This document shows positions 13,266 to 20,878 of a stretch of DNA of 42,980 nt, in pieces. The DNA is taken from assembly GCA_944392975.1 (NCBI GenBank), contig CALXYN010000015.1, forward strand, positions 1 through 42,980, read 5' to 3'. The position numbers were made by a program, and so were the translations under genes. Numbering within the stretch: the stretch's first letter is position 1; every line of letters begins with the position of its first letter. The notes beneath the pieces were generated by a model. It did no database searches. It was not told the origin of the DNA and saw only the letters and a program-made list of their open reading frames with translations. Source of the DNA: an uncultured Spirochaetaceae bacterium (lineage in GTDB: Bacteria; Spirochaetota; Spirochaetia; Sphaerochaetales; Sphaerochaetaceae).

Positions 13266-14858
13266 ATGTCTAATGTATTCGCTTCAAGATCGCTGAATGT
13301 AATAGACGATCTATCGATTAATGAACGCAGATACTTCTTTGAAAAAGTGAAGGAGCTCAAGGATGCAATCATTGCCGGAAATGAGGAGGTGCTGAATACT
13401 TTCCGTATTAACGATCCGGACTTCGGAATCTACGAAGTATTCCTTGAGGACAGTACAAGAACGAAAGAATCGTTCCGTAATGCTGCAAACTTCCATCATG
13501 TAAAAGTCTCAGAGCTTATTTCTTCCTCATCATCCATCAACAAGGGAGAAAGCTACGCAGACACTTTCAATATGCTCTCCGGTTACCATAATTCAATATT
13601 CATTGTCAGAAGCAAGGTCGAAGGGCTTACAAAGTGGCTTTCCGAGGAATGTACAGAATACGCTGAGCGCAATGGCCTTCCTTATAGGCCGGCTTTCATC
13701 AATGCAGGGGATGGAAAGCACGAACATCCAACACAGGAACTTCTGGATGAGTTTACGTTCCTTGAGGACATTGATATGAACTTTGACTCAATCCATGTTG
13801 CGCTTGTTGGTGATCTCTATCATGGCCGCACAGTGCACTCAAAAGCAGATGGCCTGAGAATCTTCGACCACGTCAAGGTTGATCTCATCGCACCTGATGA
13901 GCTGATGATGCCGGATTCATATATAGAGAAGATGAAGGAAAACGGATTTGAAGTTTCAATATTTTCTTCGATTGAGGAGTATCTGAAGACTGGAAATCCT
14001 GCAAAGCTATGGTATTTCACAAGACCCCAGCTTGAGAGAATGGGTGAGAGAATATTGCAGAAACAGGATATTCTCCGTGAGGCAATTACCTTCCGCCGTG
14101 ATTTTCTTCCATACCTCAAGGAGGGTACTAAGTTCTATCATCCTCTCCCTCGCCATAAAGAGCATCCAACTATTCCTACATGGCTTGATAAGACATCTCT
14201 CAATGCATGGGAGAGACAGGCTATCAATGGAATGTATTGCCGCATTGTTCTTCTTTCCCTGATCGGTGGCAAAATCGGAGATGATTACATTCCTGTTCCA
14301 GGAGACCATGTCGCAGACAGACGTAAAGAAGAGTATATCATTCAGGTAGAGCCATCAAAGGACAAGAAAAACAAGAACTATTCTGAAGGCGTTCGCCCGA
14401 TTACGGATGGAATAGTTATCGATCATATCTGCAAAGGTGATGAGCCTGGGGCGATACGTTCACACATGCGTCTTATTTCATCTGTTCTCGGCCTTGATGA
14501 TGGAAGAGGCGGCGAGTGGGTCTCAAGGGGTTCTGACGGACAGTATAAAGGCATTATCTTCCGTCCCGGAGCACGTCCTTTTGAGAGAAAGGATCTGAAG
14601 AGGCTTGCCGCTGTTGCACCTCATTGTACTCTTAATATCATCCGTGATGGCCATGTTGCAGAGAAATACAGGACACATATGCCACCTCGCATTTACAATT
14701 TCGATGATCTCTGCTGTCAGAATGAGGCATGTATCTCTAATCCTGTGAATGGAGAAGGTGTGCCTGCTGCATTCTATCGTACACCGGATGGCCATTTTGC
14801 CTGTGCTTATTGTGGAAAATTCCATTCCTTCAAGGAAATATGGAAAAAACGCTCATAA
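13266..14858 (+). CDS. pyrB: Aspartate carbamoyltransferase, catalytic and regulatory chains fused (PyrB-PyrI)
   Basis: Condenses carbamoyl phosphate with aspartate, the committed step of pyrimidine synthesis. The 530 residues hold an N-terminal PyrB catalytic region, with carbamoyl-phosphate loop STRT (63-66), the SSSSINKGES loop, and HPTQ (154-157). A C-terminal PyrI-like regulatory region follows, opening with EGVRPITDGIVIDHI. It has an intact zinc site C484-x4-C489-x23-C513-x2-C516 that in PyrI contacts the catalytic chain. Such PyrBI fusions are known in Thermotoga and some spirochaetes. The regulatory domain suggests nucleotide feedback control. AAGGAG lies 5 nt before the ATG. First structural gene of the pyr operon. 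Confidence 0.95.
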   Translation: MSNVFASRSLNVIDDLSINERRYFFEKVKELKDAIIAGNEEVLNTFRINDPDFGIYEVFLEDSTRTKESFRNAANFHHVKVSELISSSSSINKGESYADTFNMLSGYHNSIFIVRSKVEGLTKWLSEECTEYAERNGLPYRPAFINAGDGKHEHPTQELLDEFTFLEDIDMNFDSIHVALVGDLYHGRTVHSKADGLRIFDHVKVDLIAPDELMMPDSYIEKMKENGFEVSIFSSIEEYLKTGNPAKLWYFTRPQLERMGERILQKQDILREAITFRRDFLPYLKEGTKFYHPLPRHKEHPTIPTWLDKTSLNAWERQAINGMYCRIVLLSLIGGKIGDDYIPVPGDHVADRRKEEYIIQVEPSKDKKNKNYSEGVRPITDGIVIDHICKGDEPGAIRSHMRLISSVLGLDDGRGGEWVSRGSDGQYKGIIFRPGARPFERKDLKRLAAVAPHCTLNIIRDGHVAEKYRTHMPPRIYNFDDLCCQNEACISNPVNGEGVPAAFYRTPDGHFACAYCGKFHSFKEIWKKRS

Positions 14859-14879
14859 CTGATACAATTGGAAGTGATT

Positions 14880-15578
14880 ATGAAAAGACTTGAAGAAATA
14901 ACAGAATATTACGGACCGATACTGGCGAAGGGTGCATTTGAGCTTGGCGCAATCAAGCTTTCTCCTTCTCAGCCCTTCACATGGGCTTCTGGATACAGAA
15001 TGCCTATTTACAATGATAACAGGATGTTCCTCTCATCTCCTAAGTACAGAGCATTAATCCGCGATGCTTTTGCTGATATGCTCTCAGCAACTGGAGAGAA
15101 GTGTGATAATATCGCTGGTACTGCAACAGCAGGTATTCCTCATGCAACAAGCCTTGCTGATATGCTCTACAAACCGCTTTCATATGTGCGTTCCTCTTCC
15201 AAGGACCATGGTCTTGGACATCAGATTGAGGGCATTGGCAAGGATGGTTATGGAAAACAGAAGGTTCTTCTTATCGAGGATCTGATTTCCACAGGCTCAT
15301 CATCTCTGAAAGCTGTTGAGGCTATCAGAAATGCAGATGGTGATTGTTCTCTCTGTCTTGCAATATTCACTTATGGCCTTCAGGCAGCAGTGGATGCTTT
15401 TGCCGCACTGAATCCTGAGTGTGTCTTCTACACAATCCTCTCATATGACACGATGATTCATACTGCATGCGAGACAGGTTATATCTCTTCTGATGAAGCT
15501 GACATTCTTCATGAATGGAGAGAGGATCCGTTTGGATGGGGAGAGAAGAGAGGCTGGCCGAGGGAGGTAAAGGCATGA
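14880..15578 (+). CDS. pyrE: Orotate phosphoribosyltransferase
   Basis: Joins orotate to PRPP to give orotidine 5'-phosphate. The 232-residue protein has the PRPP-binding motif VLLIEDLISTGSSS, with the acidic pair E-D and the TGSS loop, and the dimer-loop segment RSSSKDHGLGHQIEG that carries catalytic residues. I chose the ATG at 14880, which has GGAAG 5 nt upstream; an in-frame TTG at 14868 is possible but less likely. It lies 21 nt after pyrB, and its stop overlaps the pyrF start as ATGA, so these genes are co-transcribed and probably translationally coupled. Confidence 0.93.
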   Translation: MKRLEEITEYYGPILAKGAFELGAIKLSPSQPFTWASGYRMPIYNDNRMFLSSPKYRALIRDAFADMLSATGEKCDNIAGTATAGIPHATSLADMLYKPLSYVRSSSKDHGLGHQIEGIGKDGYGKQKVLLIEDLISTGSSSLKAVEAIRNADGDCSLCLAIFTYGLQAAVDAFAALNPECVFYTILSYDTMIHTACETGYISSDEADILHEWREDPFGWGEKRGWPREVKA

Positions 15579-16456
15579 GCTATATCGACAAACTTAATGA
15601 GAGTGCAAAAGATGCCGGAAATATTGTATGCATGGGGCTTGATCCAGTCCTTTCTGTGCTTCCAGCATCGGATGCACCTGTAAGAGAACGTATTTCTGAA
15701 TACTTTGCCGCCATTTTCCGCCGTATGAGACTTGAAGGCGTTTCTCCTGCAGCTTTCAAGCCAAATATCGGGTATTACTCTTCTCTCGATAAACCTCGTG
15801 AAGAGGATTTCCAAGGTTCACTTGCACTTGCAGATACACTCGATCTCATCGACAACTACTTTCCGGAAGTACCTGTAATCCTTGATAGCAAAAGAGGGGA
15901 CATTGCCCGCTCCAGTGGAAACTATGCAGAAGAGGCATTCTCTGTATGGGGGGCTGATGCTGTGACAGTATCTCCTTATATGGGTACGGATTCCGTGCTT
16001 CCGTTTGCATTTGAGGGAAAGGGTATATATGTTCTCAACAGAACATCCAATCCAGGTGCTATTGACCTGCAGAATATAACGACGCTCGATGCTGTGGATG
16101 AAAAAGAGCTTTATCCGATGTATATCGCTGTCGCGCATCGTATCGCTCATTGGGCAACTGAGCATGCCGGAATCGGTGCTGTCGTAGGTGCAACCAGCAT
16201 GAAAGAGCTGGGCGAGATTGCCACATATTATGCGGGGAGGGATATCCCTATGCTTATTCCTGGTGTTGGTTCTCAGGGTGGAAGCGCTACAGATGTAATT
16301 GCAGCATTGAAGAGTGCAGGTTATTCGCTTGCTCTTGCAAGAATCAACTCATCTTCTGGTCTGACTCATCCATGGAAGAAGGGAAATGCTCCTGAAGACT
16401 GGATTGATCAGGTGATGAAAGCCATACATTCGCTCTTTGCGGAGGCAGCTCTCTGA
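15575..16456 (+). CDS. pyrF: Orotidine 5'-phosphate decarboxylase (type 2)
   Basis: Decarboxylates OMP to UMP, the last step of the pathway. The 293-residue length and the GLDPVLSVLP start match the longer type-2 PyrF rather than the roughly 235-residue E. coli type. The catalytic Asp-Lys-Asp array is in ILDSKRGDIARSS, followed by WGADAVTVSPYMG. PGVGSQGG near 230 would bind the phosphate. The ATG at 15575 overlaps the pyrE stop and follows GGGAGGT; the longer frame from 15515 lies inside pyrE and is rejected. The stop overlaps the next gene by 1 nt (TGATG). Confidence 0.93.
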   Translation: MSYIDKLNESAKDAGNIVCMGLDPVLSVLPASDAPVRERISEYFAAIFRRMRLEGVSPAAFKPNIGYYSSLDKPREEDFQGSLALADTLDLIDNYFPEVPVILDSKRGDIARSSGNYAEEAFSVWGADAVTVSPYMGTDSVLPFAFEGKGIYVLNRTSNPGAIDLQNITTLDAVDEKELYPMYIAVAHRIAHWATEHAGIGAVVGATSMKELGEIATYYAGRDIPMLIPGVGSQGGSATDVIAALKSAGYSLALARINSSSGLTHPWKKGNAPEDWIDQVMKAIHSLFAEAAL

Positions 16457-18123
16457 TGGATATTGCAAATCTCAGGAAGAATCATTTGCAGAAGTCCCCG
16501 ATACTTGCAACTGTATCGGGAGTGGCATCGACGAAGAAGGAACTGATAGAACTCTTTGATAAGAAGATTCCGAGTATAGATATCATAACAACAAAGAGCT
16601 TTCAGGTGACACCTAATCCAGGAAACAGGGAACCTATTGTATGTTCTCCTTCCCCAGGAAATTTCGGGAATTCCGTAGGGCTGAGGAACCCTGGGATGGA
16701 AGTGGTGCTTCCTGAAATAAGGGAAATAAGGGAGAATGGGATGAGAGCTCTTCTTAATATATCGCTCTCAGCTTCCAATCCTGATGACTTCATAACGCTG
16801 GTGAAGGCTTTTGATCCCTATGGTGATATGCTTGAGCTCAATTTTTCCTGTCCTCATGCAGCTGCAGGGTTTGGCGCGTCCATTGGCAGTGATGCAACCA
16901 TTGCTTCCTCTTATGTAAAGGCAATCAATGAAGCTTATCCTGAGAGAAAAGCGCTTCTTATCGTCAAGCTCACACCGAATGTTCCAGATATTGGCGGTAT
17001 TGCCAAGGCTGTGATTGAAGCTGGTGCAGATGGTATTGCCGCTATCAACACAGTAGGACCGAAACTCTATCTCGAGCCTCTGTCAGGTAAGCCGATTCTC
17101 AATAACAAGCTTGGTGGTAAAGGTGGTGCTTCCGGAGAGTGGGTTAATGCCGAGGCTCTTAAATGCATAAAGGAAATAAGAGAGGCTATTGGTGATGAAC
17201 CGATTATCCTTGGAATGGGGGGCGTTACCAGACCTGAGGATGTGAAGGCAATGCTGGATGCCGGTGCTGATAGTGTTGGAATCGGATCTGCATTCTCCCG
17301 TGTAATGCCATCTGAATGGGAAAACTATCTTTCTCTGATGAAGAGTGGAGGAGATGTTTCTTCTCTGCTTTCGAATGAGAATAAGCTTGTCTATACACCT
17401 CATACAGTACTTAGTAAGGAAATGCATAAAGGCGATGTGATGATTCTGAAGGTCTCCGGAAGCATGAATTGTCAGCCTGGAGAGTTCGTTTTCATCTGGA
17501 TACCTGGTCTTGGTGAAAAGCCATTTTCCGTAGCCGTGAATAATCCTCTTACTTTCCTTATAAAGAAGCGAGGCCAGTTCACCGAAGGTCTTTTCGATGT
17601 CAAAGAAGGAGATACTATCTATACCAGAGGCCTTTATGGTAGTCCGATGGTGTATAAGCCTTCTGCAAAAGCTCTTCTTATTGGTGGAGGAACAGGTGCT
17701 GCTGTTCTTCCTCTGATTGCCTCAAAGCTCAAGGAAGATAACACTGAGATGGATATCCGTGTCGGGCTTGTGGAGAAGGAAGATGGGAAGGACCCCCTGG
17801 AGGATGTTCTTTCCGAATATGGTTCATACCGCTCTGTCTCTGATGATGGAAAGCCTGGACGTGTTCTCGACACTATTACGGAAAAGGATATCGAAGGTGA
17901 CATCTCTGCATATATCGTGGGACCTGGGAAGATGATGGAGAAGGCTGCATGCATCCTTGAGAATCTCGGTCTTGATGATGAGCGTATATATCTTTCAATG
18001 GAAAAGAACACGATGTGTGGAATCGGTATGTGCGGAGAGTGTGTATGTGGTGGGCATCTGCCTTGTAAGGAAGGTACGTTCTTCACATGGCATACACTGA
18101 AGGAGAATGGCGCAGAACTATGA
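16456..18123 (+). CDS. pyrD: Dihydroorotate dehydrogenase class 1B, catalytic and electron-transfer subunits fused (PyrD-PyrK)
   Basis: Oxidises dihydroorotate to orotate. The first roughly 305 residues are a class-1 dihydroorotate dehydrogenase: LNFSCPHAAAG holds the catalytic cysteine of class 1B, followed by IVKLTPNV, INTVGP, GGKGGASGEWV and the FMN-binding ILGMGGV and SVGIGSAF strands. The rest is a PyrK-like ferredoxin-reductase region with KPFSV for the flavin, GGGTGAAVLP for NAD, and a [2Fe-2S] cluster motif at C521, C526, C529 and C537 (C531 is an extra Cys). In most bacteria PyrD and PyrK are separate chains, so this single 555-residue polypeptide is a real fusion. NAD+ as electron acceptor is inferred. 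It overlaps pyrF by 1 nt and pyrC by 4 nt. Confidence 0.93.
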   Translation: MDIANLRKNHLQKSPILATVSGVASTKKELIELFDKKIPSIDIITTKSFQVTPNPGNREPIVCSPSPGNFGNSVGLRNPGMEVVLPEIREIRENGMRALLNISLSASNPDDFITLVKAFDPYGDMLELNFSCPHAAAGFGASIGSDATIASSYVKAINEAYPERKALLIVKLTPNVPDIGGIAKAVIEAGADGIAAINTVGPKLYLEPLSGKPILNNKLGGKGGASGEWVNAEALKCIKEIREAIGDEPIILGMGGVTRPEDVKAMLDAGADSVGIGSAFSRVMPSEWENYLSLMKSGGDVSSLLSNENKLVYTPHTVLSKEMHKGDVMILKVSGSMNCQPGEFVFIWIPGLGEKPFSVAVNNPLTFLIKKRGQFTEGLFDVKEGDTIYTRGLYGSPMVYKPSAKALLIGGGTGAAVLPLIASKLKEDNTEMDIRVGLVEKEDGKDPLEDVLSEYGSYRSVSDDGKPGRVLDTITEKDIEGDISAYIVGPGKMMEKAACILENLGLDDERIYLSMEKNTMCGIGMCGECVCGGHLPCKEGTFFTWHTLKENGAEL

Positions 18124-19157
18124 TTGATCCCCATGTTCATCTCAGAGACTGGAATCAGAAAGATAAAGAGACAATCCGTCATGGAATGAAGGTGGCAAAA
18201 GAGCTTGGTTTCTCCCACCTTTTTGATATGCCGAACACCTCTCCTGCATGCACGGACCGTGATACAATCCTTTCTCGCCTTGCTGATGGAGGCGAGGCAG
18301 CAGAAGAGAGCGGGGTATCTTACCATCTCTACGCAGGCGTCACAAATGATACTGAACAAGTTAAGGAGATGGTCTCAGTCCATGACGAGCTTTTTCCGCT
18401 TGTCATTGGACTTAAGATGTTTGCAGGGCAGTCAACAGGGAACATGGGCATTATAGGAAAGGATAACCAGAGAAGAGTTTTCGAAGCGCTTTCTGAGGCC
18501 GGATATACAGGTGTTCTTGCTGTACATGCTGAGAAGGAAGAGCTGATGAAAAAGGATCTGTTTGTTCCAGGACGATGGGAAACTCATTCTCTTGCTCGTC
18601 CTTCTGAAGCAGAGACGGAGAGTGTCAGAGACCTGATAGATTTAGCAGAGGAGAGCGGATTTAAAGGAACTCTTCATATCTGTCATGTCTCTGCAGCTTC
18701 TACTGTGAACCTTGTAAAGGAAAGAAGGAAGACAGAGAGCATCAGAATAACAATGGGGGCAACACCTCACCATGCTCTTCTTTCTGTTTCTGATGCCGTT
18801 GTCCATGACCGATATCTGAAGATGAATCCTCCTTTAAGAAGCGAAGAGGACAGAGCCTGTATTTTCTCTTCACTTCTTGACGGTACCATCGACTGGGCAG
18901 AATCAGATCATGCACCTCATACAAAAGATGATAAGGAAAATGGAGCTTCCGGTATTCCTGGTCTTCCCGGTATGTTGCTTCTGGCATCAAAATTAAGGGA
19001 ATGCGGAGCTGATGAAAAGCGTCTTGCTGAAATATTCGGAAAGACAGCAGCTGCGGTTTTCGGTCTTGCAGATGATGACTTTTCTGTACCAGCAGATTCT
19101 TTTTCCCTATATGAAAAAGCCAGAACAGAGTATTTCTGGGATCCATTTGCTCTTTGA
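18120..19157 (+). CDS. pyrC: Dihydroorotase
   Basis: Cyclises carbamoyl aspartate to dihydroorotate. The 345-residue amidohydrolase-superfamily enzyme starts MIDPHVHLRDW, with the HxH metal ligands, then FDMPNTSP, VHAEKEEL and HICHVSA with further histidines, and the catalytic aspartate in WAESDHAPHTKDDK, a combination diagnostic of dihydroorotases. The ATG at 18120 overlaps the pyrDK stop (ATGA). The AAGGAG upstream is 14 nt away, so translation is probably coupled. It completes the set of five pathway activities; carAB for carbamoyl phosphate is not in the window. Confidence 0.93.
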   Translation: MIDPHVHLRDWNQKDKETIRHGMKVAKELGFSHLFDMPNTSPACTDRDTILSRLADGGEAAEESGVSYHLYAGVTNDTEQVKEMVSVHDELFPLVIGLKMFAGQSTGNMGIIGKDNQRRVFEALSEAGYTGVLAVHAEKEELMKKDLFVPGRWETHSLARPSEAETESVRDLIDLAEESGFKGTLHICHVSAASTVNLVKERRKTESIRITMGATPHHALLSVSDAVVHDRYLKMNPPLRSEEDRACIFSSLLDGTIDWAESDHAPHTKDDKENGASGIPGLPGMLLLASKLRECGADEKRLAEIFGKTAAAVFGLADDDFSVPADSFSLYEKARTEYFWDPFAL

Positions 19158-19190
19158 ACGCTTTTCTATTGCGTTCTTACGTTGTAAGCT
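19156..19190 (+). terminator. Weak hairpins at the end of the pyr operon
   Basis: GAACGC (19156-19161) pairs with GCGTTC (19171-19176), and CTTAC pairs with GTAAG just after (19175-19187). No real T-run follows, so termination here is uncertain. Confidence 0.3.
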
Positions 19191-19196
19191 TTGTCC
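19185..19196 (+). promoter_or_regulatory. Putative leaderless -10 for the secreted-protein gene
   Basis: TAAGCT (19185-19190) ends 6 nt before the ATG, with no Shine-Dalgarno and no clear -35. This is one of the weaker examples of the recurring pattern. Confidence 0.35.
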
Positions 19197-19649
19197 ATGA
19201 AAAAATTCGTGGTTTTGCTCTTTGTGTCAGTGCTTTGTCTATTGCCGGCTTTTTCCAATGCAATAGAAGTTGAGGACGAGGAAGGCGGTGTCTGGGCTGT
19301 TTTCATTACAGATCAGAATGCTGCCATTCCATCTGTTCAGAATCTTGTTGATGATGGGATAGACATCAATCCTGAATCAGCTGTTGTTACAGAGTATGAG
19401 ACTTTTGAGGAAGGACTTGTACGTCTCAGTTCAGCTATTGCGGAGAAGATGGTTTCCATCCTTTATGATTTCGGTCCTGGCAGTTATATGGGAGTTTATC
19501 AATACGATGGTGCTGAGGGAAAATATGCCATCGCAGCATTTGTTCCGGAAAATAAGAGAACAACACTCGATAATCTTGCTTCATTCTTCATCGGCAGCCT
19601 TGAATATGATTCTGCCGTTATGAGCTTTGAAGAGATGATGGAATCTTAA
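19197..19649 (+). CDS. Small secreted protein of unknown function
   Basis: A 150-residue protein with a classical signal peptide: MKKF, a hydrophobic core LLFVSVLCLLPAF, and a likely cleavage after SNA at about residue 25. There is no lipobox cysteine, so the mature protein of about 125 residues is periplasmic or released. The mature region is acidic and mixed alpha/beta, with the pattern GVWAVFITDQNAAIPSV and a YDFGPGSYMGVYQYD core. I do not recognise a family. The ATG at 19197 is chosen over an in-frame TTG two codons earlier because it begins the signal peptide. It follows pyrC by 39 nt but appears to have its own promoter. Confidence 0.75.
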   Translation: MKKFVVLLFVSVLCLLPAFSNAIEVEDEEGGVWAVFITDQNAAIPSVQNLVDDGIDINPESAVVTEYETFEEGLVRLSSAIAEKMVSILYDFGPGSYMGVYQYDGAEGKYAIAAFVPENKRTTLDNLASFFIGSLEYDSAVMSFEEMMES

Positions 19650-19710
19650 GGAATTCTCCTTACAATACAATTCAGATATTTTCTGTTACTACTTTTCCTC
19701 CTTCTGGTTG

Positions 19711-19734
19711 TGTGATACTATCCCCGGTGGAGGA
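19711..19734 (+). promoter_or_regulatory. Promoter and ribosome-binding site of the corA leader
   Basis: TGT followed by GATACT (19714-19719) forms an extended -10. The -35 region is weak. The predicted start near 19726 is just before GGAGG (19729-19733), which serves the leader ORF. Confidence 0.5.
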
Positions 19735-19741
19735 AAATGCT

Positions 19742-19822
19742 ATGGATGAAGGCGGCAGTATAAATCCTTTGCCTAGAAACACAGATGCAGAATTCGTGGC
19801 CTTCATCATCCTCTCTGAATAG
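19742..19822 (+). CDS. Leader peptide of corA (mgtL/corL-like)
   Basis: A 26-codon ORF with a perfect GGAGG 8 nt before its ATG. The peptide starts MDEGG and carries NPLPR at residues 8-12; it ends FIILSE. E. coli MgtL, the Mg2+-sensing leader of mgtA, starts MEPDPTPLPR. An acidic start plus prolines destabilises ribosomes when Mg2+ is low. The stop codon lies within the loop of a hairpin that competes with one sequestering the corA Shine-Dalgarno. I infer that it reports Mg2+ or translation status to corA. The resemblance could be chance in so short a peptide. Confidence 0.6.
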   Translation: MDEGGSINPLPRNTDAEFVAFIILSE

Positions 19823-19849
19823 GTGATCAGAGGGCCACAGGAGAGCCCT
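19811..19849 (+). promoter_or_regulatory. Mutually exclusive hairpins controlling the corA ribosome-binding site
   Basis: Hairpin A pairs 19811-19818 with 19827-19834 (8 bp, one G-U) around the leader stop codon. Hairpin B pairs AGGGC (19831-19835) with GCCCT (19845-19849); its loop holds the corA Shine-Dalgarno AGGAGA, and the ATG follows at once. They share 19831-19834 and cannot both form. A would free the corA site and B would hide it. No T-run is present, so control would act on translation or via Rho. Confidence 0.55.
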
Positions 19850-20878
19850 ATGATTACAAAAAGAACAGATTTGACACCAAACCAGAAATATACCTGGATT
19901 GATTGCAGGGAGATTGATAAAGAGGATGTATCAATCCTCACGGATGAGTATCTCATCTCATCTGAGCTCCTTGCTGATATAATGGATGCTGACGAGCAGA
20001 GCCGTATTGAGAAAGAGGATGAGTATACTGTCATCATCTGTCGTCTTCCCTCTGCAGAAGAAGATGACGACAAACCTCTTGAAAGGACAACCATTCCTCT
20101 CGGTATGGTGCTCTATCCGGATAAGATAATCACAATCTGCCGGGGAGACAGTGTTGTCATTGATGATTTCGCACGCCGTCGTTTCAGACAGTGTCCTGTA
20201 GAGACCAAGGAGGGTTTTGTCCTTTCCATCCTCGGCCGTGCCGCTCTTGTTTACATCAGATTCCTGAAATATATCAACAGACAGAAGGATCTTGTTGAAG
20301 AACAGCTTCATCAGTCCATTATGAACTATGAACTCATACAGCTTCTGCAGATCCAGAAATCCCTTGTTTATCTGACAACCGGTCTCACAGACAATGAGGT
20401 ACTGCTCGAAAAACTTCAGAAAACACCGTATTTCAGACTCTCAACGGATGAAGAACTTGAATTTCTGGAGGATATCATTACAGATAACAAACAGGCTATT
20501 GCCATGGCCAATATCTATTCAGATATTCTTACAGGTACGATGGATGCGTTTGCTTCTGTTATCGGAAACAATATGAACGTAATCATGAAACGCCTTACGA
20601 TAATTTCTCTTTCCCTGATGTTTCCTACATTTATCACGGGCTTTTTCGGAATGAATGTGACAATTCCTGGTATGGACGGAAAGTGGGCGTGGCTGTTCCT
20701 TCTTGCGCTCTGCGGGATTGTGGCTCTGGTCGGGACTATTGTCGTATCCGACAGGAAAAATCGTTCTGTGATTAAAGCAGGCCTTGGCGAGAAACGCAAG
20801 AAGAAAAGAGAACAGCGTTCACCTTCAGAGATTAAGTATCTCAGACGTAAGCAGCATTCTCTTGAAGGCGACGACTGA
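19850..20878 (+). CDS. corA: CorA-family divalent cation (Mg2+) transporter
   Basis: An inner-membrane Mg2+ channel/transporter; family members are pentamers with a large cytoplasmic N-terminal funnel. The 342-residue protein has the expected size and two C-terminal membrane segments (MKRLTIISLSLMFPTFITG and WAWLFLLALCGIVALVGTIV) separated by the signature FGMNVTIPG loop, with GMN at residues 267-269. A basic tail follows the second segment, as usual. The ATG at 19850 has AGGAGA just upstream; a longer frame from a GTG at 19823 would begin right after the leader ORF stop and has no good site. Cobalt or nickel transport cannot be excluded. The stop abuts the stop of the convergent methyltransferase gene. 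Confidence 0.93.
   Translation: MITKRTDLTPNQKYTWIDCREIDKEDVSILTDEYLISSELLADIMDADEQSRIEKEDEYTVIICRLPSAEEDDDKPLERTTIPLGMVLYPDKIITICRGDSVVIDDFARRRFRQCPVETKEGFVLSILGRAALVYIRFLKYINRQKDLVEEQLHQSIMNYELIQLLQIQKSLVYLTTGLTDNEVLLEKLQKTPYFRLSTDEELEFLEDIITDNKQAIAMANIYSDILTGTMDAFASVIGNNMNVIMKRLTIISLSLMFPTFITGFFGMNVTIPGMDGKWAWLFLLALCGIVALVGTIVVSDRKNRSVIKAGLGEKRKKKREQRSPSEIKYLRRKQHSLEGDD

Noticed and set aside
17634-18359. 241-codon minus-strand frame across the pyrDK/pyrC junction
   Set aside because: Antisense to two well conserved enzymes; serine- and isoleucine-rich shadow without start signals.
19650-19849. M-box (ykoK) magnesium riboswitch upstream of corA
   Set aside because: I could not find the conserved M-box core sequences; the region is better explained by a short ORF plus hairpins.
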